Of a DNA stretch of 64,000 nt, positions 44,620 through 55,659 are shown one piece after another. Each line of letters opens with the position of its first letter. Position 1 is the first letter of the stretch. The notes beneath the pieces were generated by a model. That model ran no database searches and had not been told where the DNA came from. It was given only the letters and a program-made list of their open reading frames with translations. The stretch is from Anastatus disparis (Eukaryota > Arthropoda > Insecta > Hymenoptera > Eupelmidae). The stretch lies in assembly GCA_017163975.1 (NCBI GenBank), contig JAFFSR010000344.1:2232001-2296000 (forward strand), given 5' to 3'. The position numbers and the translations under genes were made by a program.

Positions 44620-46450
44620 CATAGAGACCTCAGCAGGTTGACTCACCATATGGTGAGGAACAGAGCCGGTAATAGACCGACCCCGTCAACTAATAGCGGA
44701 AACGGGAGTATAATCCCTTACCCTGGAAGAATTAGAGAGAGCAGCGGAGATAGAAAAAGAAAAGGAAGAGGGAAATAGGGAGTTTTGGATTAGCGTCGCA
44801 GAAGATTCGCGCATCACTAATCCAGACTCTCATCTACCGCCAGAAGAAGAAAAGGAGAAAGAGAAAAGTAGGACAGAAAAGAATACCATAGCGAAAACTT
44901 TGCCGCTAATGACCCTGAGAGAAAGAGTACGTCTGGAAGAAGAGAGAGTGAAAAGGATGGATCAGAGGGCAAAAGAAGAGAACGAACAAAGAGAGCACGA
45001 AAGGGAAGAGAAGCAAGAGATGCAAAAGAAAGAAGCAGAATGGGCCCGAAAGCAAGTAGAATGGATCGAGCGAGAGAAAGAAGAAGAGCTAAGAGAGAAA
45101 TTAGAGTTAGAGAGGGCGCTTATTGAGCCCCGAAGGAAACAGGAGGAGGAAAGAAGAGCAGCCCAGATAGAACGACAAAAAGAAAAAAAAAGAATGATAA
45201 AGAAGTGAGAGGAAGAAGATAAAGAGGAGAAGAATAAATCCTGGGCAGACCAGATAGAAGAGGAGTTAGCCCAGCACGTGGACAATGTCGCACTGGCACC
45301 GAGGTCTATGCTAAGCCAGACCAGCTACTCCAGGCCCACTAGCACAGTAACGCCTGCTAATCCCAGGCTGGGATTACCGGTGGCTGAAAGCCACGTATGG
45401 GAGCCTCTGGCATTGGACTCAGGTAGAGAAGAAGGAGAGGAGCTTTTGAGGATTGGAGGGCTGGATGGGCCAGGTGCTCGTAACCGTCAAGATGAAACGT
45501 GCCCTCCACCTCCTAGAAAGAAGCTCAAAGGGCCTCATCAGCTCCAGCTTGACGACTACGAGTCCGTCACACCTCCTCCTCCCACCAGGTCTCCTACACC
45601 ACCTTAAGGTCCAATAGGACGCGACGCCAGTGGTAGGTGGCTGAGATAGGCACCTGAAACCGGGCTACCTGTAAAGACCAGCGGGGTCCTGTTCAACGAT
45701 GTGAAGAGAATACCCACGAAACGCAAGATAAATCTCCCCCGGCGCTTGTTTCAACTGCTGGCAGCGTGGTCATCGCTCGAAGATGTGCCCACAACCCCGA
45801 CGTGGCGTTTATTGTTATAACTGCGGTCGGCGGGGTGTGGATTTAGCAGACTGCCCACGCTGCAGTAAGCCACACAGAAGGCACCTCATAAGCAAGTACG
45901 GAGAAGAAGAATTGGCCAGTATCTACCATTACTATCAGCCTGGCGGCGTTCCGGGGCCTCAATCACTTCCGTCTCGAACAGTGACCCCAGCAGCCACAAC
46001 AACAACAACAACAACATCAACTGGTACCCAGCCCAAACTCACCATCACCACCACCAAGCCAACAACTACCAATATTCATCCTTGCACTACACCATCCACA
46101 TCAATCACACTTTCCACAACAACTACTACAACGAGTACCATTTCCACAGCAACAACCACAACAGCAGTAACCTTAACAATCGCCTCCACTGAGCCAGTAC
46201 CAGCATTAAGAAGGCCATGAGACCCAGCACCCAGTCCTAAGATGCCCACCTCCCAAACAACAACGGAAGAGGAGCCAATAGAGCGAATGTGTCGATTGGC
46301 GGTGGCACTGAGTGATCTCCCAACAACAACGCGGAATGAGATCCTCCAGGACGTCTTGGAAGAGCGACTAATCACACGAATGCTGCGTCTCATTGAAACC
46401 TTAACGAGACTCAGTGTTGCTACCCGGTCAGAATCATTACCAGTATGATT
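44620..46450 (+). pseudogene. Gag-like region: coiled coil, Pro-rich linker, zinc knuckle, Thr-rich tail
   Basis: 44900-45208 is an uninterrupted Glu/Arg/Lys coiled coil. After a stop near 45208 the same frame region continues with a Pro-rich block ending at 45607 (PPPPTRSPTPP). A double Cys region at 45750-45870 includes CPQPRRGVYCYNCGRRG and CPRCSKPHRRH, a knuckle style seen in gag of some insect gypsy elements. A Thr-rich tail runs to 46220, then a Leu-rich piece (46242-46448). It lies downstream of RT, so either it belongs to a second element joined here or the element is rearranged. Confidence 0.6.
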
Positions 46451-46462
46451 CGAGAGCAAGGA

Positions 46463-46981
46463 AGGCTAAGGAGAGATAGAGAAAATTAAAGAAGAGAAAA
46501 AAAGGGAAAAATAATAGGAATTGTGGGTGACCAGATAGTAATAGAAGGAGACGATCGAGAAGAGAACAAGAAGTAGTTAAAACCAAGAGCACTGAGAATT
46601 GTTTTTATATAGTGAGTTAAGATCCTAAATGATTTTTTTATATTGTTTTACCAATACCCATATATATATATATATATATGTATATGTATTGTATGTAGTT
46701 ACATCCTAAATTATCCAACACCCTTTAATCCAACCTAACCTCACCTAATAACGTTCGCGTTAGAAAATAAAAATAGTAAGCAATGCATGAGTTCATAATT
46801 AAGTAAGCGTAAATTCTGAAAACATTAACGGTGATAGTAAATGTATAATTAAGTTAAGAACATTTTATATTATAGCCTGTGACCGGATTGGTGGCGAGAG
46901 TCGTTGGTGTGTAACGCGAGCATAAAGATTGTAAGCAGTCCACTCTTGCGAATGTCTAGCTTAGGAGAGGAGAGTTTGCGA
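46463..46981. other. Non-coding 3' part of the gypsy element
   Basis: A short (TA)n (46659-46680), AT-rich filler and the purine tract at 46962-46973 before the terminal repeat. Two CCTAA/CCTCA words near 46735 are too few to be telomeric. Confidence 0.5.
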
Positions 46982-47844
46982 TGTGGTACGCCACCATAAA
47001 TGAATAAATAATTTTTATTTATTAAAACATATTTCCCACTTTGCACAATGACACACCACCAGCGATAAACTACTGACCCCGGCGCACTCTAAATAAAAAA
47101 AAAAAGAGTTTAATTAACGAGATTGTTTTTTTTTTGTTTACCGGTATCACGAGACGACGACGTCACATGTATAGCAGACGTGCGCGGTGGCCATAACACA
47201 CCCATCGATAGCTACAGTATATGAACGGTAGTGCTGCTGTAGCAGCCACGTAAGCGACTACGTATATACCAATACTTAGCAACGACCGCGCGTGCGCTGA
47301 GAGTCGATGATCCGAGAAGAAGAAGTACAAGAGAGAAAAATGAGAAAGAGATAGGGAGCAAGAGAGATGGGAAGATCTGTAGACTGGCAGAGTGAATTGA
47401 AAGTGCTGGTGCGTCGATTTCTCGTGCATTCAGCGAAGAGAGAGAAATTAGAAGAATAAAGTATTTTTATCTAAAAATTTCTGTGTGTGTGGGATATGAA
47501 AGAGCGCGGTTAGGTAGAAATCTAAGCAAGGTTTATTACGACCGAGTGTAAAAGAAGCTATATATTTTCTTTAATATAAATCTGAGTGAATTAGTTTTTT
47601 TTTCGTGTGTGCTTCCCCCTCCCATTTCAGGCAAGAATTCTGCTCGAATAGGGCCACCTCCCGTTCCAAGGCAGCTTGAGATTCGTGCTTACAGCTAGCT
47701 AGTTGGTGGTTGTATCTGGCGCCCTTCACACAAATAATTTATATTTGATACACCGACTTTGCCTGTGAGAATCGGCTCACGAATAGACTAATATATTGAT
47801 TTAAAAGCATAGAGTATTAGATTTATTAAAATTTTTACATCGCA
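46982..47844 (+). repeat. 3' terminal region (LTR-like)
   Basis: The first ~470 bp match 39961-40430. From about 47456 to 47844 there is no counterpart at the 5' end, although CA and the GTAT duplication follow exactly at 47844. Confidence 0.6.
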
Positions 47845-48944
47845 GTATGTATAAAAAAGCAGTAATTATCGAACATTACGTCAATCATTTTCAGTTCATA
47901 AGCACCGACACTCAGTTGAACCTATACTTATTGTAGCTCCCAATGGTTATATGCTAGATTTCCAAGGTTCATATTTTGCAGATGCGTGAAACAATGATGC
48001 ATATATTTTAGAAAATGAATTTAATAGAGATGCTGATAGAATGCGATATTGGTTCCATGATAGAGATATTATCATAGTCGACAGAGGATATCGTGATGTA
48101 TTACCTCTTTTAATTCAGCTTAGTATTACATGGAAAATGCCACCTTTACTTGCAGCGGGAAGAAGACAACTAATTACAAAAGAGGTCAATATGTCAAGAT
48201 TGATAACAAAATCAATGTGGATCGTTGAAGTTCGTAATAGACATTGGAAATCAATATTTAAGTTCTTTTACCATGTTTTAGGTTATCACCATATTCAAAA
48301 TCTTGGTGATTTTCTACCTATCGCTGAAGAAATTTTTAATAAATATTATCCACCTATTGAAATGCAAGGTGCCAATGCAGCATTAACTCAAGAAATGCTT
48401 GAGAAAGCAAATGCGGTAAATGTAGTTCAAGCACTTGTAGAAACAGAAAATCTTAGAAATCGCAATGCTGCACGATGGGTTACTTTGAATGCCCAACAGC
48501 TACATGATTTTCCAGTATTAGATTTAGAATATCTAAAAACATACTACATTTGATGTTTACCAGATTAACTTATCACCTTCGTATATTCAGGATAAGTTGC
48601 AAAAAGAAAACGAGAAAGAATTCGAAATTGAAATGATGAGAGATTATGATATATTGCTAGAACCCGGATTCTTGAGAGTTAGAGTTTATTCTAGGTTCAG
48701 AAACGCTGCTAAACATCAGTTGTGGATAGCCTATAAATCGGTTTAAGAAGATTAAGAAGGTAATGAAGATGAGCTGATCCAAGGATATTATTGTGCTTGT
48801 AAATCCGGAGCAAAACACTTGGATCGTGCGTACATGTAGCAAACATTCTTTGGTACCTTGGATATACACGTTATCAAGTAGGCATTAAGTACCTATTCAC
48901 TCAATTGCTTCATGTTTTTAATGTTGCTAATAACAGACCTGTGC

Positions 48945-50690
48945 CTTAGTTGTTCCAAGAAGCTGCCAAAGTTGGTAGGCTATTGCTTAAGTAGTCATGA
49001 CTGTCTGGATATTTTATGCTCTTGCCTTATATGGCCGAAGCTTCGAATTAACTGGCCTTAAGTGCTTGGACAATTCCTGCTCTTGCCTCAGTTGGCCGGA
49101 GCTTCGAATTAACTGGCCTTAAGTGGTTGGACAATTCCTGCTCTTGCCTTAGTTATCCAGAGCATTGAATTAACTGACTTAAGTAGTTAGACAATTCCGG
49201 CTCTTGTCTTAGTTCGCCGGAGCTTCGAATTAACTGACCTTAAGTGGTTAAACAATTCCTGCTCTTGCCTTAGTTGGCTGGAGCTGTAAATTAACTGACC
49301 TTAAGTGGTCGAACTATTCCTGCTCTTGTCTTAGTTGGCTGGAGCTTTGAATTAACTGGCTTCAAGTGGTTGGACAATTTCTGCTCTTGCCTTAGTTGTT
49401 CAGAGCTGCAAATTAACTGACCTGAAGTGTTTGAACAATTGCTGCTCTTGCCTTAGTTGGCCGGAGCTTTAAATCAATTGGCCTTAAGTGGTTGGACAAT
49501 TTCGGCTCTTGCCTCAGTTGGCCGAAGCTTCGAATTAACTGGCCTTAAGTGGTTGGACAATTCCTGCTCTTGCCTCAGTTATCCAGAGCATTGAATTAAC
49601 TGACCTTAAGTAGTTGGACAATTCCGGCTCTTGTCTTAGTTCGCCGGAGCTTCGAATTAACTGACCTTAAGTGGTTAAACAATTCCTGCTCTTGCCTTAG
49701 TTGGCTGGAGCTTTGAATTAACTGGCTTCAAGTGGTTGGACAATTTCTGCTCTTGCCTTAGTTGGCTGGAGCTGTGAATTAACTGACTGTAAGTGGTCGG
49801 ACTATTCCTGCTCTTGTCTTAGTTGGCTGGAGCTTTGAATTAACTGGCTTCAAGTGGTTGGACAATTTCTGCTCTTGCCTTAGTTGGCCAGAGCTGCTAA
49901 TTAACTGACCTGAAGTGTTTGAACAATTGCTGCTCTTGCCTTAGTTGGCCGGAGCTTTAAATCAATTGGCCATAAGTGGTTGGACAATTTCGGCTCTTGC
50001 CTCAGTTGGCCGAAGCTTCGAATTAACTGGCCTTAAGTGGTTGGACAATTCCTGCTCTTGCCTCAGTTATCCAGAGCATTGAATTAACTGACCTTAAGTA
50101 GTTGGACAATTCCGGCTCTTGTCTTAGTTCGCCGGAGCTTTGAATTAACTGACCTTAAGTGGTTAAACAATTCCTGCTCTTGCCTTAGTTGGCTGGAGCT
50201 GTGAATTAACTGACTGTAAGTGGTCGGACTATTCCTGCTCTTGTCTTAGTTGGCTGGAGCTTTGAATTAACTGGCTTCAAGTGGTTGGACAATTTCTGCT
50301 CTTGCCTTAGTTGGCCAGAGCTGCTAATTAACTGACCTGAAGTGTTTGGACAATTGCTGCTCTTGCCTTAGTTGGCCGGAGCTTTAAATCAATTGGCCTT
50401 AAGTGGTTGGACAATTTCTGCTCTTGCCTTAGTTGGCCAGAGCTGCTAATTAACTGACCTGAAGTGTTTGGACAATTGCTGCTCTTGCCTTAGTTGACCG
50501 GAGCTTTAAATCAATTGGCCTTAAGTGGTTGGACAATTTTGGCTCTTGTCTTAGTTGGGCGGAGCTTCGAATTACCTGGCCTTAAGCAGTTGGACGTTTC
50601 ATGCTCTTTCCTTAGTCAGCTGGAGCTTCGAATTAACTGACTTTAAGTGGTTGGACAACCTCCTGCTTTTGCCTTAGTTGGCCTCTAAAT
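48945..50690 (+). repeat. 61-bp satellite array, about 28 copies, with higher-order pattern
   Basis: The unit includes CTCTTGCCTTAGTTGGC, then GGAGCTTCGAATTAACTG and CCTTAAGTGGTTGGACAATT. Spacing is 60-61 bases. A distinct variant (GGAGCTTTAAATCAATTGGCC) recurs at about 49460, 49950, 50375 and 50503, i.e. at steps of about 8, 7 and 2 units, which shows multi-unit duplication. The array starts where the SWIM-like end of the transposase fades out. Non-coding. Confidence 0.93.
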
Positions 50691-50759
50691 GGCCTTGTAG
50701 GTCATGGTCAAAGTCACGGTTATTTTGATTATTCAAAATCATGAAACTTGTGTCTGAAC

Positions 50760-50840
50760 CTTTTATTTGTTTAAGCAGTACTTTGAAAAATAAAGGGGGG
50801 TACCAAACTTTTTGAACACCCTGTATATATATAGATATAT
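50760..50840. other. Possible Tc1/mariner-like terminus
   Basis: GGTACCAAACTTTTTGAACACCCTGTATA resembles one end of a Tc1/mariner-type element reading inward. No partner end was found before the window region changes. Confidence 0.4.
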
Positions 50841-50844
50841 ATAA

Positions 50845-51379
50845 AGTGCCGCTCAAAAGTTTGATAACACTATGCAAAAAAAATAATTTGAAAAAAATGA
50901 TCATATCTTGGAAAAAAAGTGTCGTAGAAAAAAACGATTTCAAAGTACTCTTCAAGAGCCTTAAAAACGATGTATTATTTAATTTGACCATTTTTCTGCA
51001 AAAAACACCAAAAATGCCCAACTTTAAAATTTCATAACTAGACGAAAAATCATTGTAGAAAATTAAAAAAAAATGCAAATTAATGATCTTTTAGAGTCCT
51101 TTAAAATATATTTTTGTCAGATTTTTTTATCTCATACTCGAAAAACAGTGTAAGCAAATCTAAAATTTAAATAATTGGCATAAACTGTTTATTTTCAAGT
51201 AATTCTTTTAATGACATAGAAAAACTTTGAATATAATATAATATAGCGTTTTTAAAGCTCTTGAGGAGTACTTTAAAATGATTTTTTTCAGAATTTTTCT
51301 ACGACACTTTTTCTCCAAGATATGATCATTTTTTCCAAACTAATTTTTTTACATAGTGTTATCGAACTTTTGAGCGGTA

Positions 51380-51385
<6 letters not shown>
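50845..51385. mobile_element. Palindromic MITE, ~540 bp, Tc1/mariner-like tips
   Basis: GTGCCGCTCAAAAGTTTGAT at the left is mirrored by ATCGAACTTTTGAGCGGTAC at the right, and the arms continue inward for over 100 bp (TCTTGGAAAAAAAGTGTCGTAG and its mirror). TA-rich sequence flanks both ends. Frames inside are hairpin artefacts. Confidence 0.8.
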
Positions 51386-51419
<34 letters not shown>

Positions 51420-51875
51420 TCCTAAAATAAGTATAGGGAAAATAGTGCTTGAGCGAGTCTCAAAATCTTACTTTTAAACTTCTCTGGATCCTTTAAATTG
51501 CTTTAAATCACTTTAGTCCCGTGAGAACAGTTGATCAGCATCACTTAGAGATTCTAACCCTAAAGTTTGAAGCCGCTGCACCGTGATCACTTTTCCTATG
51601 ATTTTTTCCGTGGCTCTTTAAATTTAATCATTTGATTATTAAACTTTAATTTAGCTTTTTCAGAATATTTTCAAGTCCATACTTTAAATCAAATCGTAAA
51701 CTTAATAATTATTTATAATTATATATGATTAAGTTATTTATAATTATATGATTAAACATCACGATGTTTACAGGATAATTAGCTATCTGTAAAAAAAATA
51801 TTGTTACCTATTTTCCATCTATTATAAATCTTAAACTTATATGTTATCATACATCGTTATATACAAAACTTAAAA
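51386..51875. other. AT-rich, (TA)n then non-coding sequence
   Basis: A (TA)n of about 15 units begins at 51383. The rest shows no gene or clear repeat. Confidence 0.5.
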
Positions 51876-52680
51876 TTAGCTATTACTAAGTTGACTACAA
51901 GCTTAAATTCAGCTAATTTTTAGCTATTTTAAAGCTTAAATTTAGCTTAATTTTTGTTATTTCCTTGCTAATTACAAGCTTAAATCCAGCTTAAATTTAA
52001 CGCTGTAATATAGGTCTAAAAATGAGGAGCATATTTCTGACAATAACAGCGATGACAGCGGCGATATACTTTTAATAGTATAGAGAGTATATAATATAAA
52101 TAGATCTAAATGCAGCCAAAATTCAGTTGAAATCAAATCAATATTTACCTAAAATTACTTAAAATTACTATAAATTGTAACTAACTTTCAGCTAAATTTC
52201 AGCTAATTTCCATCTAAATTTTGCATAAATTTAGTTAATTTTAACATTGAATTTAGCCAACTTTTGATTTAATGTGGCTAACTTTTATGTAATTTTATCT
52301 GACTTCAGCTAACTTTAAGCTATCTTTTAGCTAACTTTTATTTAATTTTTAGCCAACTTCCAACTTAATTTCAGTTAGATTCTTGTTAAATTCTAGCTAA
52401 CCAAGGACAAATCGAATTCTTATACACAGTGGCAGCGGTGGTGGCGAAATCTTTTAATAATATAGAGAGATATAGCTAGCTTTTAACTAAATTACAGCTA
52501 AATATATCTAAATTTTAGCTAACTTTGAGCTGATTTTCAGTTAACTCCTAACTAAGTTATAGGTAACTTTTTGCTGACTCTTAGCTTGCTTTCAGCTAAA
52601 TTATAGCTAAGTTTATTTAAATTTTAACTGACTTTTAGCTGATTTTAGCTAAATTTTAGCTGAATTTAAAATGAATGTTA
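51876..52680 (+). repeat. Degenerate TAGCTAA(C/A)TTT short-unit repeat
   Basis: Dozens of variants of TTAGCTAACTTT / TCAGCTAAATTT at roughly 10-14 base steps. Two to three longer blocks with ATTTCTGAC..GACAGCGGCGATATACT and a related GGCAGCGGTGGTGGCGA block recur near 52030, 52430 and 52690. Non-coding. Confidence 0.75.
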
Positions 52681-52765
52681 AAAAATGAAGGGCACATTTC
52701 TGACGGTGACAGCGGCGATATACTCTTAATAATAATATATATATATGTATATATATATATATATC

Positions 52766-53093
52766 TGTATGTAACGAAACTTTCCGGGATTTGTGAAGGT
52801 TTTGTACAATCAGGCGAGGGGGAAGTTTTATTTTTGGTTCCCAAACCTGTGTAAATTAATTTTTATCTATCACCTGTGTCTATGATTGGTTCAGAGGACC
52901 TTTAGCACTCGTTTTCTGCTTGCTAACTAAAGAAATAATCATCCTTCTATATAAATTTATCATTTTTTCATATTGTGAATTAAGCTGAATCTGCCCGGAA
53001 ACTGTCATTACATACACAGGCTTTCCGGGCAAGCCAGGAAAGACACGAAAATCCCGGAAACTTTCATTACATACCAGATTTCATCCCGGAAAC
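52766..53093. mobile_element. MITE with CCCGGAAAGTTT inverted ends
   Basis: TCTGTATGTAACGAAACTTT (52765-) is mirrored near 53065-53093 (GGAAACTTTCATTACATACC). GGAAACTGTCATTACATACA and CCCGGAAACTTCC recur inside and just beyond, so it contains sub-repeats. No coding capacity. Confidence 0.65.
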
Positions 53094-53237
53094 TTCCAAT
53101 ATAGACAGATATGAGAATGTATATATATATATACATATATACAAACTTTTGTGTACACGTTTATGTCTTATGTATGTATGTAGAGACATGTATATTAAAG
53201 AAAGAGAAAGAGAGAGCGCAAATGAGAGGGAAAGAAA
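53094..53237. other. TA-rich and purine-rich spacer
   Basis: Short TA and GAGA runs; no feature. Confidence 0.5.
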
Positions 53238-53719
53238 GACTTAGACTTAGACTTAGACTTATTTATTTGGCCTTGGGGTAGAACCCTGTCTGGTACTAAA
53301 GAAATAGTACAACGACGTATTACAAATTATAAAAATAATAAAAATAACAAGTATGAGATCAAATGTGAAAAGCATAATATACATTTTCTGAAGTTATTCA
53401 AATAAAGATAATAATATAGATAATAATCTTGTAGAAAATCAATTAGAATATCATATATAATACAAGTAACTAAATCAAAATAACAATTAATTATTCAATA
53501 CAGTATAGAAATAATTAGATAAACAATATATATAATCATAGAATAATTAATTGAACAATAGCAAAATTTTAGTAGATAAGCAATAGCAATTAACAATTAA
53601 GTGAGTTTAGTTGTTACTAAATAGTTTTGTGCTCAATTTAAATTATGTTCCAAGCAATAGTAATCCATACAATTCATAATTGAAAGTTATGATTCATCTA
53701 ATCATAACTACTATGAAAC

Positions 53720-55644
53720 TCAGCCTGTACCAGTTTCATGCTGCCACAACTCACATTCACTCAATAAAAGCTTATTATACAAGAAACGCTTAAAAGAGAG
53801 CGAAGCCTCAGGAGAGAAAGACTCCAATGAGGATAACTCTTTATTGAAATACTCCGCTGCCGAAAAGGCAAACGAGTGTTGGAAAGCAGCAGTGCGCACA
53901 TTTGGACAGATGAACAACCTAGGTGGTAGTCTGGTTGATAAGCGCACTGAAGCATCAACATGCTGCCTTATAAACCTAGAGACTAGGTATGATGGAGAAT
54001 TATGTGAAATAAAATTAAAAGCAAGGGACATCTTAAGATATAAATGTCTGTTTTTAACAGACAACCATCCATAGTCAAGTCTATAAGGTGTAACTCTGCT
54101 ACGCCAACCAATATGGCCGTGAATAAATCTGATGCAGGCGTTGAAGGCTCTATGCAGACGTAAGTTTTGCGTTTGAGGCAGATCGTCATAAGCAACCGAT
54201 GCATAATCAAGAATTGGAAAAATAAGGGACTCCACTAATTGCTTTCTCGTATCTAAGGTCAATGCATGTTTATAGAACTTAAGAGATCTTAAGGTGCCAT
54301 GAATCTTTCGCACAGTACAAGAAACATGCTTAGTCCAGTCCAGTGTAGAAGAAATCCACAGACCAAGATTTTTAACAACAGAGGAGTCAGGAACAATAGT
54401 ATTTCCTACATATATAGATGGAATGTATAGATTGTCATTTAAGCGAGAAATAAATTTCTCACTGCCGATGAAAATGGCCTGTGTTTTAAGAGCATTCAAA
54501 AGAAGCCCATTTTCCTCTGCCCACTTAATGACAGATGCAACATCATGATTGATAAGGTTAACCTCATCTTCGAGATTTACAGGCAAAAAAAATTATAAAC
54601 CTGGAGGTCATCAGCAAAAAGAATATGCTTTGTAGATGATAAGGCAAGCGGAGCATCATTTATGTAAATCAAAAACAGGAGTGGACCAAGAACACTACCC
54701 TGTGGAACACCGGCAGTCACCTGAGACCAAACGGATGGTTGATTACTTTCATCCACAACAGAATAAGCCCGACCTCTCAAGTACGACGCAAACCATCTGA
54801 TTACAACATCAGAGCAATTCATTGACCGAAGTTTAGTGAGCAGTCTACTATGTGGAACTCTATCAAAGGCCTTAGAGAAATCAAACAGAAGCAATAGAGT
54901 AATCATTCTATGATCAATGGCAGACCTACAGTCGTCAAGTAGATGTAAAAGAGCAGTCTGTGTACTATGACCCTTTCTAAAGCCGGCCTGGTAACAATCC
55001 AGTAAAGAATTGGACTCGAGATGAGCCGATAACTGCGTGTGCACAACCCTCTCCAGAACCTTAGAGACCTCAAATAACTTAGCTATAGGTCGAGTTTGAG
55101 AGGGATCATCCATTTTAGTTTGCTTTGCTAGAGGTAAAAGAAAAGCCCTTTTCCATGTCTCAGGAAAATGGCCAAAAGATGAAGAGTCATTCACTATAGA
55201 AGCTAAGCTTGTAGACAGAGAGTCACCAATCATCTTGAGCATATCAGCTGATATGCGATCAGGACCAACCGCCCTAGAACTGGATAAACGAAGGAGATTA
55301 ACAAGGTTAGAAGGGTCAACTGAAGCAAAGTTGAGCACTGGAAGATCCGATCTAAGTGGTAAGGCAAGCACCCGATCAACATCCGCATCAGTCAAAGCTA
55401 AGCTCTGTGAAGAAACAGAAGTATAATGCTTTGAGAGCACTGTTAAAGAGAAGTACTTGAGAGGTGAAGGCAGAGCACTGCTAGCCAGGCCAAGCTTACG
55501 CAATTCGGACCACTTGCTCTTAACTGTAGAAGCCGAAGAAATTTTACTTGCTATATAGTCATTTTTCAGCTTACTAAGGGAATTAGAAACCTCATTCCTA
55601 AGCAGCTTAAAACGAGCATAAGCATCACCCGACCCAGTTCTCAT
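53720..55644 (-). pseudogene. LINE ORF2, reverse transcriptase part (one frameshift)
   Basis: RT motifs in order: AVGPDRISADMLKM, QAGFRKGHSTQTALL, LLFDFSKAFDRVPHSRLL (catalytic Asp), GVPQGSVLGPLLFLIYIND, and ILFADDLQVY (catalytic ADD). The frame breaks just after ADD at an A8 run on the plus strand (54586-54593). The next frame (54586-53720) goes on directly with the thumb and C-terminal region (NGLLLNALKTQAIF, then NLGLWISSTLDWTKHV), ending ELWQHETGTG. A single homopolymer-length change explains the break and could be a mutation or an assembly error. It would perform target-primed reverse transcription. Confidence 0.88.
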
Positions 55645-55659
55645 AGCCAGTTTATAATT

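Larger units (their letters stand above)
39961..47844 (+). mobile_element. Ty3/gypsy element, 7.9 kb, decayed and rearranged
   Basis: Flanked by GTAT (39957-39960, 47845-47848), and the surrounding transposase frame rejoins exactly across the insertion. The terminal regions starting at 39961 and 46982 share about 450 bp and then diverge. A purine tract AGGAGAGGAGAG stands just before the 46982 copy, as expected for a 3' LTR. Inside are protease and RT (42509-44410) and, downstream of them, a gag-like coiled-coil and zinc-knuckle region (44620-46450). That order is reversed from normal. Confidence 0.82.
33996..48880 (+). pseudogene. DDE transposase (DDE_Tnp_4/HARBI1-like, SWIM-type C-terminus) shredded by three insertions
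   Basis: Plus-strand pieces form one protein in order. The N-terminal Cys-rich part RFCINCNR (34081-34140) is cut by mariner. A linker continues to CDPVPCEGGHRYISKKDLLD (34731-35200), cut by the LTR array. The first catalytic Asp lies in MDGTYMY (39770-39960), cut by the gypsy element. KSSNYRTLRQSF, then the second Asp in IVDRGYRDV and the Glu in VEVRNRHWKSIF follow (47849-48553). A decayed SWIM-like finger (CACKSGAK...CVHVANILWYLGY in broken frames) ends it near 48880. The family assignment rests on the catalytic pattern and on memory of similar insect proteins. Each insertion has its own target duplication. Confidence 0.8.

Noticed and set aside
46076..46459. Val-rich minus frame
   Set aside because: Antisense of the Thr-rich gag-like tail.
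46725..46760. Telomeric CCTAA repeats
   Set aside because: Only two imperfect words; not an array.
48945..50690. CRISPR array
   Set aside because: Units are contiguous 61-bp satellites with no repeat/spacer alternation, in a eukaryotic context.
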